This document shows, one piece after another, positions 24,104 through 36,756 of a stretch of DNA of 64,000 bases. The notes below the pieces were generated by a model. The model did no database searches. It was not told the origin of the DNA and saw nothing but the letters and a program-made list of their open reading frames with translations. Source of the DNA: Hemicordylus capensis (taxonomy: Eukaryota; Chordata; Lepidosauria; Squamata; Cordylidae); contig NC_069658.1 in NCBI RefSeq assembly GCF_027244095.1, forward strand, positions 117,792,501 to 117,856,500, in the 5' to 3' direction. The number at the start of each line of letters is the position of its first letter. Positions within the stretch are counted from its first letter, which is position 1. The translations under genes were made by a program, and so were the position numbers.

Positions 24104-24846
24104 TACGGCTGTGCACGGAACTGCGGCTGGGCAGTTTGGAAGCGGCAGGGGTGGTGCTTTAAGGGCGGAGGGAGGGTGCACTTACCCCTTCCGCCGCTTT
24201 CCCCGTGCCGGCATCATTTTTTCCTAAAAACCTTTGGGGCGGCAGCATACCTCCCTGCTGCACTGTTGCCCTCCTCAGCTGGAAGTGGCCAGAAGTACTG
24301 GCACGTGTGTGCCCGTTGCATGTGCGCACACGCACATGGGTGCTCACACATGTGACTTATACACGCGCACCCGGTACTTCTGGTCACTTCTGGCCAAGGA
24401 GAGCCAGCGTGGTGTAGTGGCTAGAGTGCTGGACCAGGGCTGGGGAGACCCGAGTTCAAATCCCCATTCAGCCTCGATACTTGCGGGGTGACTCTGGGCC
24501 AGTCACTTCTCTCTCAGCCGAACCTACTTCACAGGGTTGTTGTGAAGACAAACTTAAGTATGTAGTACACCGCTCTGGGCTCCTTGGAGGAAGAGCGGGA
24601 TATTTTTAAAAAAAATTTTTTTAAAGGAGGGCAATGGGGCGGCAGGAAGGTTTTTAGGAAAAAATGCCGTCCCGAAGGTTTTTAGGAAAAAATGACGCCG
24701 GTGGGAGAAAAGCGGTGGGAGGGGTAAGTGCCTCCCCCTGCCCTTAAAGTACCCCCCCCAGGCCTTCAAACTTCGAACCGGCCCCATGTTCGAACCTGTT
24801 CAGAGGCCCATAAAAGGGCCTCCAGACAGGTTTGTGCACATCCCTA
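24104..24846. mobile_element. hAT-like element with GTGCACATCCCTA ends, carrying a SINE
   Basis: It starts TACGGCTGTGCACGGAAC and ends GTGCACATCCCTA. Both sides have ATGCATGG (24096-24103 and 24847-24854), an exact 8-bp duplication. The interior is itself folded: CTAAAAACCTTTGGGGCGGCAG on the left is mirrored near 24630-24665, and CTTTAAGGGCGG.GG near 24160 is mirrored near 24735-24750. A SINE (24401-24625) interrupts the central part. The element has no coding capacity. The same TIR family frames the nested element at 53604-54411. Confidence 0.9.
24401..24625 (+). mobile_element. Sauria-type tRNA-derived SINE
   Basis: It starts GAGCCAGCGTGGTGTAGTGG, with B-box-like GAGTTCAAATCC and the GGGCCAGTCACTTCT body, and ends GAGCGGGATAT plus an A/T tail. 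AAGGA-like sequence occurs on both sides. It lies inside the hAT-like element at 24104-24846 and so is the younger of the two. Confidence 0.92.
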
Positions 24847-24854
24847 ATGCATGG

Positions 24855-26653
24855 TTTGTCAATGCTCTTCTTCCCCTGCTTTCACCATAACCAAATAAAA
24901 TCACAGGGAATCATGCAAGCATCTTTCAAAGAATTTAGGAATTTAAAGAATTTAATAATTTCTCTCTTCCCCTGAGAGTCTAGAGATCGGATACTGGATG
25001 GAATGGACTGGTGCTCTAAGGAAAAGCTGGTGTGACATCAGGATTAGTTCTCTGCACCAATCTCAATTTGATGGCTTCCACAGAGCTGGAACCCCTGATG
25101 TTTATCTACTGAAAAAATTATTTAATAACATTTCAAAAATTCAGGATAAAATTTCAGGATAAAAATAAATAAAATAGCAAAAATTCAGCTTAATTGGCCA
25201 TGTCATCAAGGCAGCAAACTATGCAAAACTGGAAAAGTTCTTTTTATTATACTTTATAATCACCAAAGAAAGTCTTACCATACAGGTCATTATGACTTTT
25301 CACTCCAGATGGCTATTGTATCTTATTAACATGAGGAAAACATTAGTATATATACTTATGTAAAAGGTAAAATATATAGCTGGTTTCTTTCCTTTCTGTT
25401 TTCTGTCCAGAAAGGAAATAATCTGTTTGCTAAAAATAGAATTAAAGACTGTATCCTGAGTGGCTGTTAAAAAAGTACTGATTGCACACATGCTTCCAAA
25501 AGTAGTTTTGCTGCATGCAAAACTAATTGTGTGCAAATAGTGATGTGCTAGATAAGAATACTAGTAAAATTGCTTGCCATTTGTAAGCATGCGTCCTATA
25601 CCACCAAGTCTGGACTTTCTATGTCTAAAAGTATGCAGGAAAATTGCCAAAGTTTGTTCAAATTGTAATCCTAACCTCAACCTATGCTTTTCCAGGGGGA
25701 TAGTTTTTCCGGAATTATGGAACATTAATGAAGTTTTCCAGGATTTTTTATTTTTTTGATGGTCTGGGCGAGGTCTGGAACCTACCTGTGAAAATGGCAT
25801 GTTTCTATCCTTCAGAGTTTGGTCTGGGAATTTCATGCCAGTCAGTTAGTCAGTGAAATCCAAGCAGCTTTACATAGAAAGAAAAACTGACAAATCCCTC
25901 CCGTATATAATATAACAATGAAAAGTTGATACTCTAGTGGTCAGTCAAGTTGATACTCCAGTGGCCAGTCAGGTTTTAAGTTACCAGTGCAGGAAGCTGC
26001 TTCCGATGATTACCCTCAAGGTCCAGCGGTGACATCAAGCACAGGCTGCCATATGGGTTATCCCAAAGTCTGGAAAGTTGGTGTGCCAGTGCTTGATGTC
26101 CCTTTAAAAATGATGAGCTCATAGCTCAGCCAAGGTGCTTTATGCAAGGGGGTGAGAGAAGAGTTTGACTCTCCTTTAGCTATCAGTTTGCACATCCTAA
26201 GCGGGGTGGGGGTGGGGAGGCATTTGATATCTTAGTATAATCAGAATAAAATATGAAAACAGAGAACAGGAACAACTTATTGTGTCTTCTAAAATAAGCG
26301 GATGCAATGCAAATATATGTGCCTGCACAAACACAGCATTGGATGAAAACTGTATCTCTTCTCCACTGAGAATGTCCTGTCTCATTCTGCATCTGAAAAA
26401 GCTTTGCAATGCAATAATATGAAACAGAGATCAAGAAAGGAAATCATCATCATCATCATCTGTCTCATGATGACAAAGGCAGGCAATGCACTAAGTTGCT
26501 AATGTTCTTTACCCCAACCAGTTTCTTTATCAGAGACTCCCTCCTAACACACAGAGAAATAAAGTGGGGAGGGCTCTTCATATCTCACTACCATTAGTAG
26601 GGAAAGGTCTGTGGCAAGCCTAAAGAAACTTCATGTGTGCACTGTATGTGTGT

Positions 26654-26701
<48 letters not shown>

Positions 26702-27479
26702 ATAATATGTTGGAAGGCTTACTGAAATGTCTTCTTTTTCATACTCAGGTTCAAAGCCTTGTACGGCCATTAGATAATCAATCTGCAGCTACATACATAA
26801 AAACCTGGGCAGCGTGCAGTCTCCACTGCTTTCAACAGAGGCTTTAGACTTCTAAAACTGGGCACGCACCCAACATTTAAATCCAGTTGCATATTACATA
26901 CCAGAAAAGACAGCACCAACTCTGAGGCCCTCTCTCAATATTTTATTTTCAGTAAAGAAAAAGTGAAAGACTGTATTCTCAAAAAGGCAGTCATGCCCAG
27001 AACTTGTTCATTTTGGAATCAAACGGTTTCAGTTGCTTTTTCTTGCCTTTTAAAACAGCTTGAAAGGTGGCTTTCCCTAACTCCATAGTTAAAAGGGTTT
27101 CCAGCAACCTTCACATTGTCTGATTCAAATGCATGAGTGAACGAAGTTGCCTTAATCCAGCTCAAACTGCATGTATAACTGTGCTTAAATGTATGTATCA
27201 CTTGCTGGATTTGGAATTGTGAGCATAAATAAGATGTGCTTCCAAATGCACACTTGAGCTCATCTCAAGTGCAGAGTTCATTGAAATGTGTATCCCCCAT
27301 CTGTTCTAGCATAACTTGTTCTACATGACTGGAGTTGAATTGAAGCCTATGCGTTGCATTAACTATACCTATATTTGGATCTTATATAGTGCCCACAAAG
27401 ATGCCTTGGTTTCCACTTAAAACAAAATAAAACAAAAACAGGAGTTTTCTAGTCTAGTTTTCTAGTCTGCATAGTTTCA
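24855..27479. other. Intergenic DNA, no gene recognised
   Basis: It contains a short tandem duplication (TTGATACTC.AGTGG.CAGTCA at about 25926-25974), a 12-bp inverted repeat GACATCAAGCAC / GTGCTTGATGTC (26031-26042 and 26089-26100), an (ATC)n patch at 26447-26461 and a CA microsatellite at 26656-26699. Nothing resembles a gene. Confidence 0.5.
26656..26699 (+). repeat. (CA)n microsatellite
   Basis: About 22 CA units preceded by a short (TG)n run. Confidence 0.98.
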
Positions 27480-27720
27480 GAGATAAACTTGAAAACCTGA
27501 TATTAGAGTTTGAGGATGATATAGTAAAAAGTGTCAAGGGGAATAGCAAAACCTTATTTAAATATACTAGAAGTAGAAAACCTGCCAGGGAGGCAGTTGG
27601 ACCCTTAGACCATGAGGGCGTGAAAGATATTATTAAGGAGGATAAGGAGATTGAGGAAAGGTGGGTAAATTCTTTGCAGTTGCCTTCATGGCAGAGGATA
27701 CTGACCATATCTCCTCTCCA
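27480..27720 (+). mobile_element. CR1-like LINE fragment (between endonuclease and RT domains)
   Basis: Broken plus-strand frames give a DHEGVKDIIKEDKEI-like stretch followed by remnants of the FFA.VF.AED motif. These are characteristic of the linker between endonuclease and reverse transcriptase in CR1 LINEs. Frames are interrupted, so this is a dead fragment. It is cut by a SINE-derived piece at 27721. Confidence 0.65.
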
Positions 27721-27790
27721 GTAGCAGCGAGGATTTGAATCGGCAACCTTCTGCTTGTTAGTCAAGCATTTCCCCTCTGCGCCACTTAAG
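27721..27790 (-). mobile_element. tRNA-derived SINE head fragment
   Basis: The minus strand reads AAGTGGCGCAGAGGGG (A-box region) and GATTCAAATCCTCGC (B box). This is the head of a widespread squamate SINE whose 3' tail is recognised separately at 42708-42766. The short acceptor symmetry and decay rule out a functional tRNA. Confidence 0.7.
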
Positions 27791-28249
27791 GTGACCAGCA
27801 CTCCAGCATAGTGGGTACAAATTGGATGCATTCTGGATTTTAAAGGTTTTCATCCCTTTTATTCAGTAAAGTTTCTCAGTATCTATCCCCTGTGTTTTGT
27901 CTGTTGCCTGAGACACTGTTTTCCAGCTTAAAGGGGAACAGAACTGAGGGCTTCTGTCTCTAATATTAGACTTCATATAATCTATTTAGCACATTTAATT
28001 TTTCTTTTTAGCAAGCTCAGCTCAGAGATAAGAACATTCCCAGGCTGTGGATACTTGCCCAAACAGCGGAGACACACTGCTTTACCTTATGTTTGGCTAC
28101 GTACCTGAAGTCTACAAGCATCTGTTGCAATTCAACATGTCTTGTAGTGGTTTCGCCAATTTTCAAAACTGGATTGATCTCTTATTAGAGTAGGGCCTCT
28201 CTCACTGTAGGGCAATGGATTTCAACTGGGCCTATATTCACATTCTGCC

Positions 28250-28640
28250 TTTCCTTTGATAAACCTTGCCCCACTTGTGGAGATGTTCAGGAGAGGCCCT
28301 GCTTATGGTCCCATAAGTAAGGCAAACCAATTCAAGAGCTGTGGGACAGAACAGCACTTTGTGATGGTGCCAAGACTCTGGAACACACTGCCTGGCGAGG
28401 TATGTTGGTCTACGTCCTTGCTCAGCCTTAGGGGAAAGTGTCAAGCTTTTAATTATTGTTATTTTAACAAGCCTTTCTGGGACTCTGAAGATACTTTGTT
28501 GTTTTTATGAATGTGATTTATTTCTTACGTATGTTTGGAGTGGCTGTTGTTTTACTGTGATTTCTTGTTGTGGATGTTATTGTGTTGGGAAACTATCTTG
28601 GATTTTTTAGAATGGTAGGGCAATTTAATGTAATACTCAG
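28250..28640 (+). mobile_element. Decayed CR1/L2-type LINE 3' end
   Basis: A plus-strand frame near 28275-28430 contains PRLWNTLPGEV followed by a phenylalanine/leucine-rich end. This matches the conserved WNSLPEE motif at the C-terminus of CR1/L2 reverse transcriptases. An AT-rich 3' tail with GGGCAATTTAATG follows. Too short and decayed to assign a clade. Confidence 0.55.
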
Positions 28641-30594
28641 TTTCTGAATGGAAAGGAAACTTGCAAAAGATTTACAAAATAAATCTGCTTGGTGGGAAAA
28701 GCTCTATTTTTGCAGGCCTTTGCTAAAGACCTGCATCCCACTGTGCATATGTAAGCCCCACTGAAATCAATGGGGTTTTTATTATTCTTGTTAGCTGGAG
28801 GCATGATAGCAGCTTCAGGAGGGTGTTTCTGTCACAGCAGAAAATAGTGTACAGAGTTTGAGTTCTTGGGGAGTATGTCTGGGAGAGGTGCTTTACAACA
28901 TCACATGACATAGATTTGGTACATTTTAGTGTGATTTAATAGAACCTTTGCCTATATAATCAGAGCAGTTGCTGAGGTGTAAAAACTGGCGGGGGTTAGT
29001 TTTTATTTATTAGACTTTTATACCACCTCACCCAGATGGCTCTAGGTGTTTCACAAATATAAAAACAGATAAAACAAACAAATAACTTATTCTACCCGCC
29101 CAAGGAGGCAGCATGGCTTGTCTGCGGGGAGCGTAAGTGTAACCGTGTAATCGTGAGAAGAACTCTAGTATCTTTTATGTTTTATTGTTTAGAAGTTTGT
29201 CCCAGTGGGGATCCTGTATAGAGTGGAGTCAGAAGGGAAAAGGAGGGAAAGGAGGAGAAAATGGAGTTGTTTCTGAATAAACTCTTAGTTAAATCTATAT
29301 AAGATTACTTTGTGTTTGTGAGGGAAGCACCTATAAAACATCCCCCTTCTCAGGGGTATTTTTAGGAATGAGTTTATACTTTACCCAATTATTTTTTCTA
29401 AGCTTTTTGAGAAAAAACTAACAGAAAAAAGAAAGAAAAATTTGTCAGGATTGCCTAGGAAATCTTGGAAAAACCCTGAATTGAATCAAGGGGAATTTGC
29501 CAATCTCTAGGTTTTTTTTTAAAAAAAGTCCCTTTTCGCCTCCTCCTTCACATAGCGTTTAAAACATATGATTATTACAATGATAAACACTTTAATGAAA
29601 TAGGACACTTGCTATCTTTTTCTCTTATTGGGAATCAGGTGGGGATGGAGAGATAGGGTGAATCCTTGGTTGTAAGTGGGACTTTCTTTAGCTAATGACC
29701 TGTGCCCCAGTCATTAATGTAGCCCTATATGTGTCACTCTCAGTGCTGGGGAGATGTTGCATCATATACATCAAAATGACAGCTGCTTAATCTGAACATT
29801 GCCCTGGACAAAAAGAACACAGAGTACAATAGAAATGGTGAGTCATCTTTTCAAAATGGGACCATGAGTGTAGATGTGCTGGGAAATAAATGGTATAAGC
29901 AGGAAAATGGCATTTAAAACAAAAACAAAAATGATGAACCTCACTCCCAAGCCATGAAGAAAAGAGGGCAATGTTCTCTGCTGTGAAGACTGGCAGCAGA
30001 AAGCAGCACACAGGAGTGAGCCCATAGCCAACTAGGCCTGCCAACTAGCCAACTAGGCTTGCTGCTTTTCAGTTTAAAGAAGGGGCAGGAACAGACTTTG
30101 GATGGCTCATACTCTCAGGTGTGTTTTCTACAAGCCCACTCTAAATCCTTTAAGCTGTCAAGATGGACTACCTCACAACTTAAAGGATGGGGTGTGTGGG
30201 AACTGTGTTTGCTGGGACTACAGCACACCTCACTTAGCCTCAGCCAGCATGGCCTCGCTTGCAGGACTGTTTTAAGATGGAATGGAGGGCTAAATGTTCA
30301 TTTGAGACTTCCTTTCTTCTCAGTGGGAGAGTAATTCTTGCCAATACTGATGTGGGCAATGTTTGATGGGTCCTCTCCTCATGTCCACTGGTTCCATGGA
30401 GCCGCAGGCTAAGAGGTTTATCTGTCCGGCAGTGGCCATATCCCAATCTTATGGGGCAAAGCTTACTCCCGGGTTCTCTTGCTTATTGGCTCCATGGAAC
30501 TAAGTCTAGGGAGTCTGCCCAGAGCTCTTCTGATGGAGGGAGAGCCCAGTTCAAGTAGAGGGGCTGTGGGGCTGTTCCCAAAATCAGCTCCCTG
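28641..30594. other. Intergenic DNA, no gene recognised
   Basis: A short LINE/SINE-tail-like piece (TTTTATACCACCTCACCCAGATGGCTC) occurs near 29010-29060. Otherwise no repeat or gene signature was recognised. Confidence 0.5.
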
Positions 30595-31575
30595 GAGCTT
30601 TTTCAGATGGCGACTTTACTTTGAGAGGGTGTGTGTGTTCACATATCAGCCAGATTTACCCTGAAGTCTATGTGATATATCAGAGAGCACTTCATATACA
30701 ATTCAGGGGTTTTCCTCCATATTGGAACCTAGCCCAATTTATGTCCAGGATAAAAAAAAAAACCCTCTTTTTGCATTAGAGTATCTATTATGCCCTGAAC
30801 TTGCAGTAAAGCCTCATGGTAAACCCGAGGTAAAGCCTGCTGTCTGAAAAAGCCCCCTGGGAGTTATTCGCACATGGCTTCATGCTACAGGGTAAATGTT
30901 GAGCAAAGCCACTTTGAATTACACTCACAGCATAGAGGGAAACAGCCCATCCCCTCTGCTCTCAGGTTTTGTTTTGGTGCAAGTTCACATCGCATGCCTC
31001 TGTGTTTTCCTTCTAGTCAATGGGGGGTGGGATTTCTAAGGAGCTATATCTGCATTTCTAAAGAGAGTATCTCTCTTATTATGTTAATGATTCTAAGTCA
31101 GTGCCTCTCCCCATTTTCAGAAAAAGTAGCTTAAAATCAGCATTTTAAAAACCCAGAAATACATCAAGATAAGCTAGAATTCGGGAGACAAAGCCCAATT
31201 TGTGTGTGGAGTGCTTCTAAGGATCTTGAAGGGACTTTGGGGTAAGTTTGGCTGGTGTGTGAATGCACATATCCTCTTCTAAAGTAAATTTGGGGTAACA
31301 GCCCTGTCTGTAAAGTCTCCTGGAGCTTTCCCAGACAGCAGGCTTTACCATGGGTTTTTTGCAAGGCTTTACTGCAAATCTGAAGTTGCCTCAAAAAACG
31401 AAAGCAAAAGTAGATATTTTTACTCCGGATATAAATCGGGCTACACTCTAACGAGGGATGAAAAACCCAAATTGTGTGCGAAGTGCTCCATGATAGATCA
31501 CAGGGGCTTCAGGGGAATATGCCGATATGTAAATACACACCTCCATTCTAGAGGTGATGTGAACTAAAAGCCAGG
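30595..31575. mobile_element. Inverted-repeat complex (foldback-like element)
   Basis: About 30600-30900 is reverse-complementary to about 31310-31575. Matching landmarks are GACAGCAGGCTTTACC, GGCTTTACTGCAA, GAAGTGCTC and GGCTTCAGGG (or their complements), in the same order across roughly 260-300 bp with moderate divergence. A third copy of the outer block sits at about 31180-31270. It looks like an old miniature foldback transposon or a cluster of two inverted copies. No coding capacity. Confidence 0.7.
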
Positions 31576-31971
31576 TGTGAAAAACTTCCTGGAATCAGGT
31601 AAGTTGAGTAGAAACAGTGGAAGCAGTGGTAGGAGGAGCAACATTTTCCTCCTCTTGGCCTGCCCTAGTAATAATCTACAATAATAATCTTGTGCACCAT
31701 TATGTAATTTAGTGGGAGAACAGAGACCATTGTCTGCAAGTTTTCATTATGATTACCTTTTAACTTTCAAATATGTTGTAATAACTTCCAGACTCCTGCA
31801 TGTATGATGCTCCCTATATCTGAGGAAATAGACAATATTTTTTTGACTGAGAGCCAGGAAAAAAGAGCTAAAATGTGTTTGGTGTGTATTTAAATGTATA
31901 ATTTGTTCAATAAGAAAAACACAACAAACACATGCTCACTTCACAAAACCAGCTTGCAGACAAATTCACAA

Positions 31972-32285
31972 GGGCGCTTTCCAGATTGCATGCTACCACA
32001 GTGTCACGATGTATCCCTTAAGTGTCCTTCCATACTGCCTGTGTCTTGACATTGCAGTCCCTGCGTTGTAAGCAAGGTGTGGTTCACATTTCCGATACCC
32101 CCTTTCATGTTTTATTTACATTACAGCCCTATAATGTTGCATCTGTGTTGCCAAAAACCCCACAAAAAACTGTATTTGCCTGTTGTAGGAGGCAACGGAT
32201 TTCAACTGCGGTTTTAAATCGGCACCACAAAACATCACAGCACAGGAATCCAAGCCATAAGAGAGGAAAGCAGAGGGGAAGTTAA
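31972..32285 (+). mobile_element. Family-B MITE copy, 5' end
   Basis: It begins GGGCGCTTTCCAGATTGC. It shares blocks GTGTCACGATGT, TCCTTCCATACTGCCTGTG and CACATTTCCGATACC with the copy at 52924-53484. It also shares, in reverse complement, the CTGTATTTGCC / AAATACAGC block with copies at 37330-37626 and 44508-45999. The right end is obscured by the LINE-tail-like repeat beginning at about 32286. Confidence 0.7.
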
Positions 32286-32475
32286 CCCCTGCTAACTGGG
32301 CAAAGAGGCACCTTTTACCATGGTGATTCTCTTTATTTAGCAGGGGGAGAGTAACTGGCCCTATCACCCTCAGCACAGGACCTCCAGTGACTGTTGCTGG
32401 GGTCTATCTTGTGTTTTTCTTAGAATGTGAGCCCTTTGGGGACAGGGAGCCATCTTATTTATTTATCATTAATCT
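32286..32475 (+). mobile_element. LINE/SINE 3'-tail repeat (CCTTTTACCATGG family)
   Basis: The blocks CTGCTAACTGGGCAAAG, CCTTTTACCATGGTGATTC and GAGCCCTTTGGGGACAGG are shared, in order and nearly identical, with 54846-55124. The element class is uncertain (CR1-type LINE tail or a SINE using it). Confidence 0.75.
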
Positions 32476-33519
32476 AGGTTCAGGATGTCTATGTGAAGTA
32501 TATAGTGAGACATTAGCTATAAAGTGTTCATAACTGAACACTAATACTTTATGTCTGCTTTCTTCTTTCAGATAGGCAGAGAGCTGAATAAGAGCTAGGG
32601 CTAAAACTGGAGGGGAAAAAACTCAAGGTAAAGAGTATCTTTGACCATTTAACAAAATTAAGCAAACCTGCATGTTTCTACAAAGTATACTAGGCAAGGT
32701 AATGGATTCCAGGTAGTCATATACACTTTTGGATTTCTGCTGTGTGCAAATGAGTTTTAAAAAAAAATCTACATTCAGTTCTCCATGTCCAATTCTGACC
32801 AAAAAAACCTGAAGTATTGTTTAAAACAAATTTTTTGTTATCCTTCAAAATAAAATTATCTGGGGAAAAGTTTTCTTACTCTTTCTACATACAAATACAG
32901 AGAGTGTTGGGAATTACTACTGAACTGCAGATAGGTCTGATTTAAAACAAACAGCAAGGCTGGTGGAGACAAATTAATAGACTCCCTTAATTATGTTGCT
33001 TTGCAGAATACCTGTGAAGGGGACAAAAAAACCCCCCTCTTTTCAATAGATGCTGAAACTAAATTCCACATTTCTCGTTTATGTAATTCAAATGCAAAAG
33101 CTTCATTGATTAGAACATACATTTCATTTAATGTTGATGCTTTCCTACATTTTGTCCCTTGCTAAGGGCTCAGCTACATAAGATGTGAGACATCCACGAC
33201 TCTGGGAGGCTGGGCGTGCTGCAGGGAAGGCAGGAGCTCACTGGCTTTCCTTGGCAGCTGAACAGCCGCTGTTCTCCCTTCTGCTGCACCATGTGCCCAC
33301 ATGAGCAGTGGTGAGGTGGAGGGAGATGCTGGGAGCGGGCGGACTACCCCCCTCCCGCATCCCAGGATGTCCCAGGGCATGAGCGCCGAGACTGCTCTCA
33401 TTAGAGCAGTTGCTGTGCTCAGCATGGCTGCCCTTTCCACTTTGCTTGATGCTGGAAATGGTGACAGGCCGGGCGGGGGGAGCGGTTTAACCCAGTGGCA
33501 ATTGTGGACCTCGATGTGG
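32476..33519. other. Intergenic DNA, partly GC-rich
   Basis: 33170-33500 is GC-rich and lies directly left of the hAT insertion. It is probably part of an older repeat whose right half resumes at 33957-34100, but no inverted ends could be fixed. No gene seen. Confidence 0.45.
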
Positions 33520-33527
33520 ACTTCGGC

Positions 33528-33948
33528 CAGGGGTGTAGCAAGGTTGTAGTGAGCCCAGAGACAAGATTTTTAAATAGGGCCCCCCCTCACTGAAGCTCAG
33601 CTCATGAAGTAAAGAAATCTGAAGCTATTTATTTGTTTGTTTGTTTGTTTGTTTGTTTGTTTGTTTATAGAACCTATGTGCCACAATAGATCATCCTAAA
33701 TTATTTTTTAAAAGGTTTTGTAAATTGTGGACGATGCAAGTCATTTAATGGTGCTAGAGGAAGACATGCTGTTCTGGTAGCTCCAGGTCTAAACACTCAC
33801 ATCAATTTCGGAGGATGAATACAACTGAAGGAAGCCCGGGCGGGTGCGCGGCTGGGGGAGTCAGTCATGTGACTTGCCTCTGGGCACCCCCCAGGCAGTG
33901 GGCCCCCAGACAACTGTCTCCCCTTGCCCTATTATAGTTACGCCCCTG
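33528..33948. mobile_element. 421-bp hAT-like MITE with exact 8-bp target duplication
   Basis: It starts CAGGGGTGTAGC and ends GTTACGCCCCTG. Both sides carry ACTTCGGC (33520-33527 and 33949-33956). An internal (TTTG)n run lies at about 33629-33665. The body shares long blocks (GGACGATGCAAGTCATTTAATGG, CATCAATTTCGGAGGATGAA) with the reverse-oriented copy at 53624-54098. Confidence 0.95.
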
Positions 33949-33956
33949 ACTTCGGC

Positions 33957-36710
33957 TAAACACCAGGTTATAAAGTGGGGCTTGGTGCAGGGGCAGGGCC
34001 AAAAGTGACCTTGCTCCCAGTGCTTCACACACACGGCCTAACCCAGGCTGGGCTGCCTTAGTCTGGGTTAGGCTGCATGTGTGAATACCCTTTGGATCTC
34101 CCATAGATTCTCTTTTTAACTTCAAAGCAACTACATGCTAAGTTGGGGAAGTGCTGATGGGGGAATCTGTCTTTTTCCTCCACAGAGCAAATAGGGAGAG
34201 AGATTTAAATGGGGAAATGGTGCAGGAAGAAAGGGTTTACAACTCCAGTGCTGCCTTCTCAGTCAAATTGCAAATCCATGCAGCTGCTTTGAAGATTTTA
34301 AAAACAACGGGGCGAAATCAGGGGAAATTCTGATGATGGATCTCTCACATCTTGTCTAGTTCATCCCAATTGTTCACACGTGCTTACAAGTTAGATTTGT
34401 GTGGGGAGATGCAAACTCTGTGTCCCATTGCTTACAGAATCAAGACCTATAAGAGCACCAAACAATACCATCTCCATGGTGGTGTTCACATTCTAGAACA
34501 CTGATGTTTGGCTATTTTGCTGGTTGTATGGCATTTAGTCAAAACCTAACTTTCCAGGAAAGCATTCTTTGCTAGCTGAGGGCAATTAGAGCCAGTTTTT
34601 CTTTTACTGCTGGGTTTTGTTGATATCTCCATGGCTGTGTCCTTAATACAAGCCATCTGTTTTGTGGTTTGGATTTTAACAGCATGAGCTTATGCATGTT
34701 TATTTAGAAGTAAGCCCCACTGTATGCAATGGGGCTTACTCGCTAGTAAATATGTTTAGTATTGCAGTCTTTATTGGGATTTCTGGCTTTAAAATTATGG
34801 TTTACATTGTTTTCTCTATGCTATACTTTGCTTTGGCTGCCACTTGGTTTAGCAGGGAATGCGGTGTATACATTTGAAATAGAATAGTCTTGGGCAGTTG
34901 ATACTCCAAGACATTTCTAGTGCCACGTGTGAAAATGCCGAAAGAAACAAGAAGTTGTTCAAGAAATACTGTTTAATCTGCTGCAAAGAAGAATATTCTC
35001 AAATACAAAATAGTGGCTCCCTATGAAAATGTGTGGTTCAGAATTGTCATTAAACAGCGGCAGTGAGGTGAATCGCTCCATAGCCACAATGCCTAAATGG
35101 CCATGAGGGAAAAGTCTCCTTTGTTTTTAATTTAAACACATGGAAGGAAGGAAGTTCTTGCCAAAGCCACGTCTTTGAAATTCCAGCAAAGGAGCGTACA
35201 GCCAAAACTTATTGTGCAATAATGTCACCAGAAGGTCGCCGTTCAGAACCTGAGTGGTTCATGCAGAAGGATTTCTAAGCAGGGGCACACTCCATGCCCT
35301 CCCTGACATTAGTTTGTCTGTGTTGAGTAGAAAAGGAGTCTCTTCATTTTAAAAGGCAGATGAACCACTGACAGAAAGGGAGAAATGCAAGACAGGAGAC
35401 AGCTATGAGGCAATGCTCAGTCAGCAGTCACCTCAGTGGTATCTCCAAACTGAACCTAAAATAGCTCTCTCTGGAAATCCCCTACTCAACATCCAGTCTT
35501 GGCATGTTGTATCTGTGCATAGTTGTGAACAAATCTATGATTAAAAAAAGGATACTATGAGTATTTCTTTTCCCTCACCCATGGGGTAAATCAGACTTCC
35601 TCCCCACTTCACAGTATGAATGATAGATGTAGGTATTAGCAATTCAAACAATGATTATATCTTGCCCCTCCTCCCATGCTGCTGTCTGTCTTTATTTTAT
35701 TTTTAATGCTACAGTGCATTTATTCAATTAAACGTTTTTAAATGTGTACATTTCTCACAGGGTGAGTTCTGCAAGTCCTCGAGGGTCAGGGATTTCAGGG
35801 GTTGGTCTCACCTAGGTCCTGGTGAGGTCTAAGGGAAGGAAGTCAAGGCTTATAGCTTCAGAAGGTTAGACTTGGGAGAAAGCGTTTTAGTAAGACTTGC
35901 ATTAGAATATATTTTTCTTTTGTGTGTGTTGCTTTGTATACCCCAAGTATTGGCTTGTAACGAACTATCTTCAACCCTTAACTTAGGGAGTGATTACATT
36001 AAGTGCCACCTGAGAACATCTGGGTGTTTTGAATCCTCTTGTAACCATTACGCTAATATTATTTGCAACAGCTACATGTGAAATCCTGAACTAGATTATT
36101 CTTTTAAAAAAAAAATGACTCAATAAATTGTTTTCTTTGTTTTTACAAGCCCTCTCACAGTGTTTGACTGACTCTGGGAGAGGGGGAGGGGAAGCCTCTA
36201 GTTCACATGCCCTCAGTCAGGATAGCAAAGCCTGCTACCCCCCCCCCCCCGCCCCACACTTAGGCATATATAAGTGGAACCATGTTTTTATATTTGCCTG
36301 CTAGCAATATAAATATGAGACTGGAAGATTTATTGCTCTCTTCCATTTAGAGAAAATTACTAAGGAGCAATTGGTGTCAGTGATACAATCTGCCAGAGAG
36401 TCTTCTTTTCTTTTTAATTAATGTTTAAACCCAGCCAGCAAACCAGGTAGCAGGGCGAGGTGACTCAGCGATAATTCCTCCCACATGAGTTGGCTGGCTT
36501 GGCCTGTTCCTTACATGGTTCACAGTGGTGGAATCAGTGGACACTAGACGGCCCCAGAGACCAGCTCCCCTGCCCCTTTCTTCCTTTTACTCTCAGGGAG
36601 AGATAGCAAAGTTTGCCTTTTGTTTTTCATCCCAAACCAAGGGGGGAAAGACTACCCCATTTGGAAGGATGGGTTCCTGCGGCTGTGAGCAGAGGGTTGC
36701 AAGCGCGCGT

Positions 36711-36756
<46 letters not shown>

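Noticed and set aside
27721-27790. tRNA-like sequence on the minus strand
   Set aside because: It has A- and B-box-like parts but no proper acceptor pairing. It is the head of a SINE rather than a tRNA gene.
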